Part shown: in pieces, positions 15,227 through 24,064 of the stretch | Layout of the letters: each line of letters starts with the position of its first letter | Numbering within the stretch: position 1 is the stretch's first letter | From: Clostridiales bacterium | GTDB taxonomy: Bacteria > Bacillota > Clostridia > Oscillospirales > Oscillospiraceae | Direction of reading: 5' to 3' | NCBI GenBank assembly: GCA_012719235.1 | Contig: JAAYAR010000156.1 | Span: 1 to 42,668 of the forward strand | Length of the DNA: 42,668 nucleotides | The notes under the pieces: model-generated | Databases searched by the model: none | What the model saw: the letters and a program-made list of their open reading frames with translations, nothing else | What the model was told of the DNA's origin: nothing | Position numbers and translations under genes: made by a program

Positions 15227-15436
15227 CTATTCCTCTTCGATGTCTGCGAAATCACCGAAGCTTTCGGTGTCGGCGCTTTTGCAGAGTTTGAACGGGCAGC
15301 GCTTGGCCATCTTCCCTTTAAGGGCATCAAAATAATCCACAATCAGGTCATAATTTGCGATGGCGAGGTATACCGCGCCTGCCACAGCGGCCAATGCGGT
15401 GATGATGCCGGCGATTTTCCACAGCTTCATTTGCAT
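15227..15436 (-). CDS. Small single-span membrane protein, unknown function
   Basis: The chosen start is ATG 15436, 8 bp after AAAGGA, giving 69 residues; a longer frame extends 14 codons upstream without a ribosome site. One transmembrane helix (IAGIITALAAVAGAVYLAI) is followed by a basic stretch (KGKMAKRCPFKLCK) and an acidic tail (FADIEEE). I do not recognise the family. It precedes the kinase-like/cobO pair by 45 bp and could be part of that transcript. Confidence 0.65.
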   Translation of the reverse strand: MQMKLWKIAGIITALAAVAGAVYLAIANYDLIVDYFDALKGKMAKRCPFKLCKSADTESFGDFADIEEE

Positions 15437-15544
15437 TTCGTTCATCCTTTCTGGTGAATTTTTAAGACCGGTGGACAACTGAGAGATTTACAAATTATTA
15501 TACCACGTAAGGTAAATTGAGGCAAGCACCATTTTCCCCGGCGC

Positions 15545-18490
15545 TCAGCCCATGGAATAAAGCATTTTAGCCACCTCGGCGCGTGTCGCGCTGCCGTCCG
15601 GTTTGATGAGTCCGCCGCTGCCGTTCACAACGCCGCGTTTTACAAGCGCTCTCACAAAGGGCTCTGCCCAGGCCGGCACTTTGGACGCGTCGGTAAAGTC
15701 GAGGGGGGCCTCCCCGTACCCCATGGGCTGTGTACGGCCGATCATCGCCATGACCTGCGCGCGCGTAATATTTTCATCCGGATTGAACATCAGACGGCCG
15801 TTATCGGAGCTCCCCGTGACAATGCCGAGTGAGTACATTGCTTTCACGTGGGGGACAGCCCATTCGGGTATTGCAGCAGAATCCGCAAACGGGAGAACAG
15901 TGTTCGTGTACTCCGCTGTGTTCGTTCCCAGCCAGCGGCTGAGCATCACGGCAAACTCGGCCCTCGTTATCTTGTCGTCGGGCCTGAAAACGCTGGAACC
16001 TGAGACGACGGAACCCGTCACTATGCCGTGTCCTGCAAGGTACGTTATATTCTCCCGCGCCCAGTGGCTGCCTGTGTCGGCGAAGGGGTCCTTCACTGCG
16101 CCCCCGTTCAGGCTGAGCGTTGCGGAGGCGACGTTTCCGTACACGTCGGAGGCCGTGACGGTGAGGAGGTGCTCGCCGGGTGTCAGGGCGGGGATGACCG
16201 GGGTGAGGAGCCCGCTCGTAGCTTTGTATGAAAAAACGAGAGGCTGCCGGTCAAGAGTGACTTTCAGGTTAGAGAACGGAACTCCCCGGCCCGAGTCCAG
16301 GACAGTCGCCGGGCCTGTGCCGCTTTGATCGAAGGAGACGGTCGGCGCCGTCGTGTCGGCCGAGCCGCTCTTTGACTGGTAAACAGTGTCGATATAGACT
16401 TTCCCCTGGCCTGTTGACGCGCCCTCGGGGGGCAATACCGAGAAGCCGGTGACAGCAGACGCGCCCGAGGGGATAACGACAGAAGCGAATACCCACTCAC
16501 GGCTCCCCAGGGAAGCGAGCCTGACGGGAGAATCGGCCTGTGCAAACGAGACGTACAGGGAATTTTTGCTGCCGTCGCCTTTTATCCACATGCACAGCCG
16601 CTCGAACCCCTTGGCGAGGGGCGCGCTGAAGGGGACATCGGCGCTCAGGCCGTTCTGAGAGCCGGAGTATGCCAGGCAGGATGAGCGGGTCCCGTATTTG
16701 ACTAAAGTGAGGTCCCGGCACAGGGATAACGTTGCGTTCTGTCCTTCGGATACAGAGTCCGCGAAGTTTTCAAAGTCCTGTAGCATGACGGTATCGCCCG
16801 CGACCTTGATCTCAACGCTCGCGCTGACGGAACCGAAGCTCACGGTGACCTTTCCGGTACCTCCCGCCTCAAGCTTTGCGGCCGTGAAGACCCCGGAGCC
16901 GTCGATCTCGCCGACCCCGCCCGATGTGCTCCAGGTGAACTGCTCATCCTGAGACACCAGCGGAAGGCCGCCGCTGCGCGCCGCCGCAGTGAGATCGGTC
17001 TTCGAGCCCGCGGCTACCGTAAGAGTTTTTCCGGTCATATTCGTTTTACCCGAGAGGATGTCGAGCGTGTCCGGAGCGGTGACGACGTTGACGGTCGCCG
17101 AAGCGCTCAGCCACCCCGCTTGAGCCGAGATCGTGACATTGCCCGCCGTATTCGGCGCGGTCCACACCCCCTCCCGCGTGACTGTTCCGCCCGTTGCGCC
17201 AAACGACGGCGCTCCGGGAACGGGCGCGGCATGATACGCACTGTCGGAGGCCGCGGCCCTGAACGTGATCTGCGCGCCCGAGAGGGCGTTTTCTCTGTAA
17301 GGATAGACGTGCAGCGAGCTTGCCGAGCCCGTAGAGGGGGCCGTGTTCACCAGGAATATGAAGTTGGCGCACTTTCGCGGCGAACCGTCTGAGGGTGAGT
17401 TCACAGTGCTGAACTCCCCGAGGCCGGGGTATACGACGCCCATTACCGTGGAGCCGCCGCCGTCAAGTTCCGCGGCTGTTTTGCATCCGAGCTCGACCAT
17501 GCGCGCCGCCACCTCTTTGAGACCCGCTCCCAGGCTGCTGCCCTGCTGACGACCGTCCACTGTGTAGAAGACGATTGAGCCGTCCTGCCTTACGCCGACC
17601 GCCGTGCGGGGCGCTTTATCCTGATCGAGGCCGGCCGCGGCGCTGCCGTTCTGGACGAGGATCCTGTTTGTCCCTACGGCGTAGACCACGTCGGACCATC
17701 CCTCCGCGCAGCTGACGGTTATCGTTACGCTGTCACCCGTATTGAGAGCGCTCAGTTTGCTGTAATTGGAATTATTTGCAGTTACGGCGAGAATCATACA
17801 GCCTTCGGGGATTGACAGGGGGGAAGATCTGACGAAGGAGGTCAGAACTTCCGCAGTCACGGATCCGGACAGCGTGAGTTCGCCTGAGGTGGGTTTCAGT
17901 GTTACGTAGAGCGCCTCGAGGCTGGTGCGTGTAGTCGCCGAGAAATCGGGCGTGTATAAAAAGACGCCGGCCGACGAGAACGCCCTGTTGATAGAAAAAA
18001 CGGGGATAGTGCCGGATGGGAGCGCGGCGCTGACCTTCATTGAAGGCTTGCCGATTATAGCCGTGCCGTTCGCCTTGAAGCCGACAGCGTTCTGGTATCC
18101 GTCGGAGCCGCGAACTATTCCGTCAGTCACGACGATGCCGTTCGGCAGGCCCGTGGTCATGTTGAAGAAGTCGCCGTTGATCGCTGCCAGCACGGACATT
18201 CCTTTCGAGGAGAGGTACGAAGCCACGGTATCGTAAGTCGACGTGCCGTAGAGTTTGCTGCCGTAAGCGACAACGGGCTTCACGGCCCCCCCCGGGGTAT
18301 ATTCTATGTAGTTCTCGCTGCGGGGGATATCGGCGTTGTACCACACCCCGCCCGTCAATTTTGTTCCGGGTGCGATCACGTATGAGGAGCCTCCCCTGAA
18401 TGAGCCGTACGCCGCGGCGGATACGACAGTTACAAGCAGCGATATGATCGCTGCGGCACATAGCAGCCTGTTCCGGATTTTTATCTTCAT
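15545..18490 (-). CDS. Secreted SLH-domain protein with phosphodiester glycosidase (NAGPA-like) domain
   Basis: A 981-residue exported protein. Residues 1-28 form a signal peptide (basic MKIKIRNR, hydrophobic core, AAAYG). Residues about 75-385 match the phosphodiester glycosidase/NAGPA fold: AAINGDFFNMTTGLPNG, RTAVGVRQDGSIVFYTVDGR and AELDGGGSTVMGV. The middle region has bacterial Ig-like segments (GGTVTREGVWTAPNTAGNVT) and a carbohydrate-binding-like beta domain (SLGSREWVFASVVIPSG). Three S-layer homology repeats end the protein, each with a TRAE/TRAQ motif (KITRAEF, NITRAQV, SATRAEV). SLH domains tether proteins to pyruvylated cell-wall polymer, so this enzyme acts at the cell surface, possibly uncapping phosphodiester-linked sugars. 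Start ATG follows GGGAG. Confidence 0.93.
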   Translation of the reverse strand: MKIKIRNRLLCAAAIISLLVTVVSAAAYGSFRGGSSYVIAPGTKLTGGVWYNADIPRSENYIEYTPGGAVKPVVAYGSKLYGTSTYDTVASYLSSKGMSVLAAINGDFFNMTTGLPNGIVVTDGIVRGSDGYQNAVGFKANGTAIIGKPSMKVSAALPSGTIPVFSINRAFSSAGVFLYTPDFSATTRTSLEALYVTLKPTSGELTLSGSVTAEVLTSFVRSSPLSIPEGCMILAVTANNSNYSKLSALNTGDSVTITVSCAEGWSDVVYAVGTNRILVQNGSAAAGLDQDKAPRTAVGVRQDGSIVFYTVDGRQQGSSLGAGLKEVAARMVELGCKTAAELDGGGSTVMGVVYPGLGEFSTVNSPSDGSPRKCANFIFLVNTAPSTGSASSLHVYPYRENALSGAQITFRAAASDSAYHAAPVPGAPSFGATGGTVTREGVWTAPNTAGNVTISAQAGWLSASATVNVVTAPDTLDILSGKTNMTGKTLTVAAGSKTDLTAAARSGGLPLVSQDEQFTWSTSGGVGEIDGSGVFTAAKLEAGGTGKVTVSFGSVSASVEIKVAGDTVMLQDFENFADSVSEGQNATLSLCRDLTLVKYGTRSSCLAYSGSQNGLSADVPFSAPLAKGFERLCMWIKGDGSKNSLYVSFAQADSPVRLASLGSREWVFASVVIPSGASAVTGFSVLPPEGASTGQGKVYIDTVYQSKSGSADTTAPTVSFDQSGTGPATVLDSGRGVPFSNLKVTLDRQPLVFSYKATSGLLTPVIPALTPGEHLLTVTASDVYGNVASATLSLNGGAVKDPFADTGSHWARENITYLAGHGIVTGSVVSGSSVFRPDDKITRAEFAVMLSRWLGTNTAEYTNTVLPFADSAAIPEWAVPHVKAMYSLGIVTGSSDNGRLMFNPDENITRAQVMAMIGRTQPMGYGEAPLDFTDASKVPAWAEPFVRALVKRGVVNGSGGLIKPDGSATRAEVAKMLYSMG

Positions 18491-18966
18491 ATGTACACTC
18501 CCGTAACGCCAGCCGCAAACATCTGCGGCCGCATCTTTTTTCAGGCTCTGCTGAAGTCGCGCGAGGAACGCGGGCCGCCTGAGAACTCGTTTTTTTAGAC
18601 CACTTTGCTAGTATTAATGATATAGCCGCGATTTTCGGGGCTATTGAAATCTGCCCGCGCGCTGCCCGGCCGATGAGCCGTTTACATAATACTAACACAG
18701 AAGATCACGATAGACCACAGGTTTTCGACTTTTTTCGCCTTTGCAGGATATCCTTGTATAAACTGTACATGTCCAGCCCGGATATCGGGAGCTCTTGTCA
18801 ATACAGGCCTGAGCCGGGCATATGATATTTTCATGAACACGGGATCCCGGTCTGAATGCCGGCGCGTTTTTTCGTGCCGCCGGGACCCGAAAAGCCGAAT
18901 GAGCGCGCCGTATCTGCCGACGCACCCGTTAACCGCCTGTTTTGCGGGTTTGCTTTCCGCTGCAGG
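18491..18966. other. 476-bp spacer, likely 5' region of the SLH gene
   Basis: No gene recognised. Upstream of the SLH gene on the minus strand there is a small hairpin (GCCGCA/TGCGGC, about 18512-18529), but no clear consensus promoter. I looked for a cyclic-di-GMP riboswitch, which often precedes surface-protein genes, and saw none. Confidence 0.5.
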
Positions 18967-19314
18967 CTAGAGTATCACAAACGACACTCCGTTGTTGTGG
19001 CGCTCGAGGTCGGGGTCTTTTCGCAGTCCGTCGCACACGAGAAAGGCCTTTCTCGTGTCCTCGTCGAATATGGAGAAATTCTCGCCGGTGATGAAGCCCT
19101 TTATGAACCTTTTCCGCACCTGCTCTTCAAGGTAGCGCCGCGCCTCGACACGGATTCGCCCGCCCTTGCCCGTAGAGCCGTAGCCGTGTATTATCTTAAG
19201 CACCGTCACCCCCATGCTCTTGCTCAGGTGGAGTTCGTACGTCAGGCGGCGCACAGCCGCACCCGCGGTGGGCATCCCTAGTTCGAGATTGACTTCTCTG
19301 GGTATGTTTTTCAC
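18967..19314 (-). CDS. Smr-domain protein
   Basis: The start is probably GTG 19314, 7 bp after AGAGGG; an ATG six codons upstream lacks a site. About 115 residues. The Smr signature is clear: VNLELGMPTAGAAVRRL (start helix, where HG is more usual), VLKIIHGYGSTGKGG (the HGxGxG motif) and the C-terminal FVIL strand. Standalone Smr domains, like the MutS2 C-terminus, can nick nucleic acids and are linked to recombination suppression or ribosome rescue. It is a single gene on the minus strand, divergent from uppP. Confidence 0.85.
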   Translation of the reverse strand: MKNIPREVNLELGMPTAGAAVRRLTYELHLSKSMGVTVLKIIHGYGSTGKGGRIRVEARRYLEEQVRKRFIKGFITGENFSIFDEDTRKAFLVCDGLRKDPDLERHNNGVSFVIL

Positions 19315-19418
19315 AGGCGCACCCTCTTGCATTTATTTTTCATGTATTATATTATGTTAACGCATATTCAGCAACATTTTCCTGCCCGGTCACATTAAGT
19401 ATTCGGATGGTGGACGAT

Positions 19419-20255
19419 TTGAGTTTTTTTATGGCGCTCTTTCTGGGTTTTATACAGGGGTTGACAGAGTTCCTGCCGGTGTCCAGCTCCGGGCATCTGT
19501 CCATCATCCAAAACCTTATAACGGGCGGGGATATTGAGCGCGACCACATGTTTTTTGATGTGCTGCTTCATTTCGGCACGCTCGTTTCCGTGATACTGGT
19601 ATACAGGAAAGACATATCCGAACTGCTCAGGGAACTCTTCAGGGGCGCCGCGGCCGTCTTCGGAAAGAAAGAGCCCGGCGCGCCGGCGCCGCCGATGCGC
19701 CGGTTCGTGTGGCTGCTGATCGTCGCTTGCGTTCCCCTGATCGCCGTCCCTTTCGTAGCGGACTATGTCGAGAACCTCTACTACAACACGATATTCATCG
19801 GCTGCGCTCTCATATTTACGGGACTGCTGCTGTTCCTGTCCGACAGGATGCCGAAAGGCCGCAAAGACCATAAGAACGCAAAGGTCTCTGACGCTCTGGC
19901 TGTCGGCATAGCGCAGGCAGTGGCCGTTGTGCCGGGTTTGAGCAGGGCGGGTACGACGATAGCGATGGGCACATTCGCGGGATTTGACAGGGAGTTTGCC
20001 GTCAAATTTTCCTTTATTCTGTCTCTGCCCGCAATACTTGCGGCAAATATCCTCTCTCTTTTCAAAGCGGTAAAAGCCGGAATCGATATGTCGCTGGCAG
20101 GCGTATATGCGGCGGGTATGATATCGGCATTCGTATTCGGTGTTGCCGCGATATCTCTTATACGCTATCTTGCAAGAAAAGGCAAATTCGGCGTCTTCGC
20201 CTGGTACTGCTTTGCGGCGGGAGCTGCCGCCATATTGCTCACGGTTATCCTTTAA
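19419..20255 (+). CDS. uppP: Undecaprenyl-diphosphate phosphatase
   Basis: An integral membrane enzyme that recycles the undecaprenyl carrier for peptidoglycan synthesis and gives bacitracin tolerance. The signatures are LGFIQGLTEFLPVSSSGHL at the N-terminus and VPGLSRAGTTIAMG in the second half; both catalytic blocks are intact, and about eight hydrophobic helices are visible. The frame can start at ATG 19407 or TTG 19419; the TTG follows a GGTGG site and gives the usual MSFFMAL start, so I prefer it (278 residues). It lies 21 bp before ftsK. Confidence 0.93.
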   Translation: MSFFMALFLGFIQGLTEFLPVSSSGHLSIIQNLITGGDIERDHMFFDVLLHFGTLVSVILVYRKDISELLRELFRGAAAVFGKKEPGAPAPPMRRFVWLLIVACVPLIAVPFVADYVENLYYNTIFIGCALIFTGLLLFLSDRMPKGRKDHKNAKVSDALAVGIAQAVAVVPGLSRAGTTIAMGTFAGFDREFAVKFSFILSLPAILAANILSLFKAVKAGIDMSLAGVYAAGMISAFVFGVAAISLIRYLARKGKFGVFAWYCFAAGAAAILLTVIL

Positions 20256-20276
20256 GTACGAACGAAAGGGGCTGCC

Positions 20277-22778
20277 ATGACCGAACGTAAAAAACCGACC
20301 GCATCCGGGACTGCGACTCAAAGAAAAGCGCCCGGCAGGCCTCGAAACAGCGGCGCGGTCCCCAGGAGGCGGGAGATAGGGGGCGCGGCCTGTCTCGTGC
20401 TCGCTTTTCTGGCCGGACTTGCGTGTTTCCGGATCGATGCTGTCGTACTGCGGCTCATAGCAAATTCAGGAAAAGGGCTTATAGGCAGCGGGCTTTTCGT
20501 GCTGCCGTTTTCATTGCTGGCTTCGGGGATCATTTTGCTGCTGCACCGAAACAGGCCCGTGCGCCTGCGCGTGTGGTGCGCGATGCTGCTGAGCCCCGTC
20601 TTAGGCGCTATAGTTCATGTGCTGCAGGGGCGTCACGCCTACGTTTGGTCCTGGGGCATGTTTGTCTCGCTTTATAACGACGGTATCGCTCTCGTTTCCG
20701 GCGGGGCCCTGAGCGGTTTTTTCGCCGAAGGCCTGATTTTTCTTATAAGCCGGGTGGGGACGGCCGTCCTGTTCTTTGTCGCGTTTTTCCTGTGTCTGTT
20801 TTTGTCGCTGAACCTGTCGCTGACCGCGATAATCAGGCGCATAAGGGAGAGGCCGAGGTATCCCGGGCCCGAACCGGAGTACGAGCGCGGACGCGCCTCC
20901 CGTCAGATTGAAAAGAAGGGCGGTGCGCAAGTTGCCCCCGATAAGTCCCGCGGGGAAAAAGAAGAGGCGATGCGCGCGAAGGAGAACCGCGGGGCTCAGC
21001 GGAAGCGGAGTTCAAAACTCAACATCGACATAGCCCTCGACCCCGAGAAGCCCCCGGCCGGAGCCGCCGCCGAAACGGCAGCCGGCTTGCCTTTCATACC
21101 TGACAAGCCCGAGGCCGCGCAGGCTTCCGAACCGATAACTCCGGCTGCGCCGGTCGTGAAGTCAAAGGAGGAGCTCGCGAAGGAGCAGGAGCAGCAGCGC
21201 AGAATAAGCGAAGAAGTCGCGAAGGAGATAGAAAAAGAGATAATCACTCAGCCTGAATACAGGTACCCGCCGATAGAACTGCTGGCCAAACCCGCGCCTC
21301 CGTTTTCCGGCAGCGAAGCAGATCTCCTATTGACGGAGCAGCGCCTTGAGGACGATTTTATCAACTTCAATATAGCCGCCAGCGTGAAAGGGTATGTGAG
21401 AGGCCCAGTTGTGACCCGATACGAAGTCGAACTGGAAAAAGGCACAAAGCTGGGCAGCCTGACACGCCTTGCCGACGACATAGCGCTCACGCTGGGATGC
21501 AGCAGCGTGCGCATAGCCCCGATCCCGGGCCAAATTTCGAGAGTCGGCATAGAAGTGCCCAATAAACATGTCAGCAGTGTCGCTCTTCGCAGCGTCATTG
21601 ATTCGGATAAATTTAAAAACAACAAGTCAAAGCTCACGTTCGCCGTCGGAGAGGACATCTCGGGAGAGCCGATCATCTGCGACATAGCCAAGCTTCCGCA
21701 CCTGCTGATAGCGGGCACGACCGGTTCGGGCAAATCGGTTTGCATGAACTCGATCATTGTCAGTCTGCTTTATAAAGCGAGACCCGAGGAAGTGCGGATG
21801 ATAATGATAGACCCGAAGATGATCGAGCTGGGCATATATAACGGGATACCCCACCTGCTCATCCCCGTCGTGACAGACCCGAAAAAAGCTGCCGGCGCCC
21901 TGCAGTGGGCCATAACCGAGATGATGAAGCGATACCGGCTGTTCTCAGAGACCAACGCCCGCGATATCGAGTCGTATAACGCGGCGGTCGGCACACAGTA
22001 CCCCGACAGGGAAAAACTGCCGCACATTGTGATCGTCATCGACGAGTTGTCTGACCTAATGATAGCCGCGGCCAAAGACGTCGAGGAAGCGATCTGCCGG
22101 GTGGCGCAGATGGCCCGCGCGGCCGGCATGCACCTGATCATCGCCACGCAGCGCCCGTCCGCGGACGTGATCACCGGACTGATGAAGGCGAATATACCTT
22201 CGCGCATAGCGTTTGCCGTATCCTCGGCGATGGAGTCCAGGATCATCCTTGATTCGCAGGGCGCCGAGAGGCTCGTCGGCAAGGGTGATATGCTGTTTGC
22301 GCCGCTGGGAGAGGGAAAACCCATACGCGTTCAGGGTTGTTTTATATCGAGCGCCGAAGTTGAGGCTGTCTCGGAGTACGTAAAGAGCGGGGCGACAGCC
22401 GAATACAACGAGGAGATAATCAGCCAGATAGAAAAGAACGCAGAAAAGCAGACAGACAAGAGCGCTAAGGATGACGGCGGCGACTGGTCGGATGAAGATG
22501 ATGCTGACGAGCTGCTTCCGGAGGCCGTTGAGGTGATACTCGACACGGGGCAAGCGTCCGTATCGATGCTCCAGCGCAGGCTTAAGCTCGGGTATTCCCG
22601 CGCCGCGAGGCTCGTCGACCAGATGGAGCAGAGGGGGATTGTGGGGCCCTTCGAAGGCTCGAAGCCTCGCGCGCTGCTTATTACCAGGGAGCAGTGGCAG
22701 GAGTCGGGCAGATCCACGCAGCGTTTTGCCGCGCAGATGAAGATGGCAGAGTTTGAATCCGAAGAAGAGGAAAAATGA
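20277..22778 (+). CDS. ftsK: FtsK/SpoIIIE DNA translocase
   Basis: An 833-residue septal DNA pump. Residues 1-190 hold a basic start and about four transmembrane helices. Residues about 200-340 are a charged Pro/Ala/Glu-rich linker (many KEE and EKE runs). The motor domain follows, with Walker A GTTGSGKS (480-487), Walker B VIVIDELSDLM and HLIIATQRPSADVITG. The C-terminus is a gamma winged helix (LLPEAVEVILDTGQASVSML ... RLVDQMEQRGIVGP) that reads KOPS/SRS sequences. It moves chromosomes through the division or sporulation septum. ATG after AAAGGGG. The length is normal for the family. Confidence 0.96.
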   Translation: MTERKKPTASGTATQRKAPGRPRNSGAVPRRREIGGAACLVLAFLAGLACFRIDAVVLRLIANSGKGLIGSGLFVLPFSLLASGIILLLHRNRPVRLRVWCAMLLSPVLGAIVHVLQGRHAYVWSWGMFVSLYNDGIALVSGGALSGFFAEGLIFLISRVGTAVLFFVAFFLCLFLSLNLSLTAIIRRIRERPRYPGPEPEYERGRASRQIEKKGGAQVAPDKSRGEKEEAMRAKENRGAQRKRSSKLNIDIALDPEKPPAGAAAETAAGLPFIPDKPEAAQASEPITPAAPVVKSKEELAKEQEQQRRISEEVAKEIEKEIITQPEYRYPPIELLAKPAPPFSGSEADLLLTEQRLEDDFINFNIAASVKGYVRGPVVTRYEVELEKGTKLGSLTRLADDIALTLGCSSVRIAPIPGQISRVGIEVPNKHVSSVALRSVIDSDKFKNNKSKLTFAVGEDISGEPIICDIAKLPHLLIAGTTGSGKSVCMNSIIVSLLYKARPEEVRMIMIDPKMIELGIYNGIPHLLIPVVTDPKKAAGALQWAITEMMKRYRLFSETNARDIESYNAAVGTQYPDREKLPHIVIVIDELSDLMIAAAKDVEEAICRVAQMARAAGMHLIIATQRPSADVITGLMKANIPSRIAFAVSSAMESRIILDSQGAERLVGKGDMLFAPLGEGKPIRVQGCFISSAEVEAVSEYVKSGATAEYNEEIISQIEKNAEKQTDKSAKDDGGDWSDEDDADELLPEAVEVILDTGQASVSMLQRRLKLGYSRAARLVDQMEQRGIVGPFEGSKPRALLITREQWQESGRSTQRFAAQMKMAEFESEEEEK

Positions 22779-22781
22779 ATA

Positions 22782-22809
22782 TTGACTTGAAACGGTTCTA
22801 TGTTATAAT
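22782..22809 (+). promoter_or_regulatory. Promoter of tRNA-Ser
   Basis: TTGACT (22782-22787), 16-bp spacer, TATAAT (22804-22809), 43 bp before the tRNA 5' end. Confidence 0.82.
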
Positions 22810-22852
22810 AGCCTACGGCTCTTTCGCGGAAAGCGCGGAAAAGCCGCCGCAG

Positions 22853-22945
22853 GGAGATGTCGCCTAGTTTGGTCGAGGGCGCACGACTGGAAATCGTGTA
22901 GGCCGCAAAACGGTCTCGAGAGTTCGAATCTCTCCATCTCCGCCA
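22853..22945 (+). tRNA. tRNA-Ser(GGA)
   Basis: A 93-nt class II tRNA. The acceptor arm is GGAGATG with CATCTCC, the anticodon arm CACGA-CTGGAAA-TCGTG gives anticodon GGA, the variable arm is long (TAGGCCGCAAAACGGTCTC), the T-loop is GTTCGAATC, and CCA is encoded. It decodes UCC/UCU serine codons. It stands at the boundary where base composition changes. Confidence 0.97.
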
Positions 22946-22951
22946 TATAAG

Positions 22952-22987
22952 AACGCCGGTATTGATACATACAGGCGTTTTTATTTT
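22952..22987 (+). terminator. Terminator after tRNA-Ser
   Basis: A 6-bp stem AACGCC/GGCGTT, 16-nt loop and TTTATTTT, directly after the tRNA CCA end. Confidence 0.7.
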
Positions 22988-23277
22988 GCACACTGCAGCC
23001 GTTGTCACTGAATGTCACGATTAATCCAATTCGCAATATGGTAGTGTTTGGCTGGAAAGGTAGAATAATTGAACAAGAGCTATTTTGTCATTCGGCATAA
23101 TAGCTCTTGTTTCATTCGCGTATATACGGAAAAGCTGTATATGTAGGTGTTTGTCAAACTCATCTTGCCATTGAAAACTTGAGTTACATAGTCATTCCTT
23201 TTGCGGCGCAGATACGCTATACTTTTTCCTGAAGTAATACCTACTGGTTTTGTTCAGCTCACTTGCCCCCGATAAAC
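22988..23277. other. 290-bp spacer at the composition boundary
   Basis: No gene recognised. It holds one strong 13-bp hairpin (23072-23111) whose arms are AACAAGAGCTATT and AATAGCTCTTGTT, with a 14-nt loop. The hairpin has weak U-tracts on both sides and could be a bidirectional terminator. Base composition drops from GC-rich to AT-rich in this interval. Confidence 0.5.
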
Positions 23278-23333
23278 TTAAGCAAATCTTAAGCAATACC
23301 CAACTGGGTTCTTAATCCGGGACCGTATATAAT
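23278..23333 (+). promoter_or_regulatory. Two-component operon promoter with response-regulator half-sites
   Basis: TTAAGCA at 23278 and 23289 are direct repeats exactly 11 bp apart, a third TTAAT sits at 23312 (offset 34) and the -10 TATAAT is at 23328 (offset 50). The -35 region is weak. Direct repeats with 11-bp period in front of a promoter without a -35 are the usual layout for OmpR/PhoB-type activators. The same offsets recur ahead of the glycosyltransferase gene at 26067. Confidence 0.72.
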
Positions 23334-23362
23334 AATATCAGAATAAACAGGAGCCGTGTAAC

Positions 23363-24064
23363 ATGAACAACATTCTGATCTGTGACGATGACAAAGACAT
23401 TGTCAACGCCCTGAAGATTTACCTGACAAATCCAAATTATAAGCTCTTTGAAGCATATAACGGATATGAGGCACTGGAAATCGTAAAGAATGAGGATATT
23501 CATCTGATATTACTTGATATCATGATGCCGCAGATGGACGGTATGACTGCCATGGCCAAAATCAGAGAGAACGGGAACATGCCGATTATCATGCTGACCG
23601 CAAAGAGTGAGGAATCGGATAAGATTCTCGGCTTGAACATCGGGGCGGACGATTATATAACAAAACCGTTTAATCCGTTGGAGGTCACAGCCAGAGTGAA
23701 TTCACAGCTGAGAAGATATACCCGCTTCGGAGCGAAAATACAGCAGCCCGAGGTATATTCTAACGGCGGGATCGTAGTTAACGACAAGAGCAAAACAGTG
23801 ACGGTTGATGACGAACCGGTCATGCTGACTCCCAAAGAGTATGAAATACTGAAACTACTAATCTCCTCTCCGGACAAGGTATTCTCGCCAAAAGAGATAT
23901 ACAGCATTGTGTGGAAGGAGAGCCCGTTAAGCGGAAACGATAATACAGTAGCGGTGCATATCCGGCACCTGCGGGAAAAAATCGAAATCAACCCAAATGA
24001 GCCGCGTTACATAAAAGTAATCTTTGGGCAAGGTTATAAGATGGAAAAAGGAAGAAGGATATGA
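23363..24064 (+). CDS. OmpR-family response regulator (VanR-like)
   Basis: A 233-residue response regulator. Receiver domain: acidic DDD at residues 8-10, phospho-acceptor Asp52 in LLDIMMPQMDG, then the MLTAKS switch and KPF (Lys) at the end. The C-terminal winged helix follows (VMLTPKEYEILKLLISSP, then SGNDNTVAVHIRHLREKI). This is the OmpR/PhoB type, closest in style to VanR-like regulators of Firmicutes. It starts at ATG 23363 after CAGGAGCC and overlaps the kinase gene by 4 bp. The direct repeats upstream suggest autoregulation. Confidence 0.95.
   Translation: MNNILICDDDKDIVNALKIYLTNPNYKLFEAYNGYEALEIVKNEDIHLILLDIMMPQMDGMTAMAKIRENGNMPIIMLTAKSEESDKILGLNIGADDYITKPFNPLEVTARVNSQLRRYTRFGAKIQQPEVYSNGGIVVNDKSKTVTVDDEPVMLTPKEYEILKLLISSPDKVFSPKEIYSIVWKESPLSGNDNTVAVHIRHLREKIEINPNEPRYIKVIFGQGYKMEKGRRI

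Noticed and set aside
18491-18760. Cyclic-di-GMP riboswitch ahead of the SLH protein
   Set aside because: No match to the conserved core of either known class on the minus strand.
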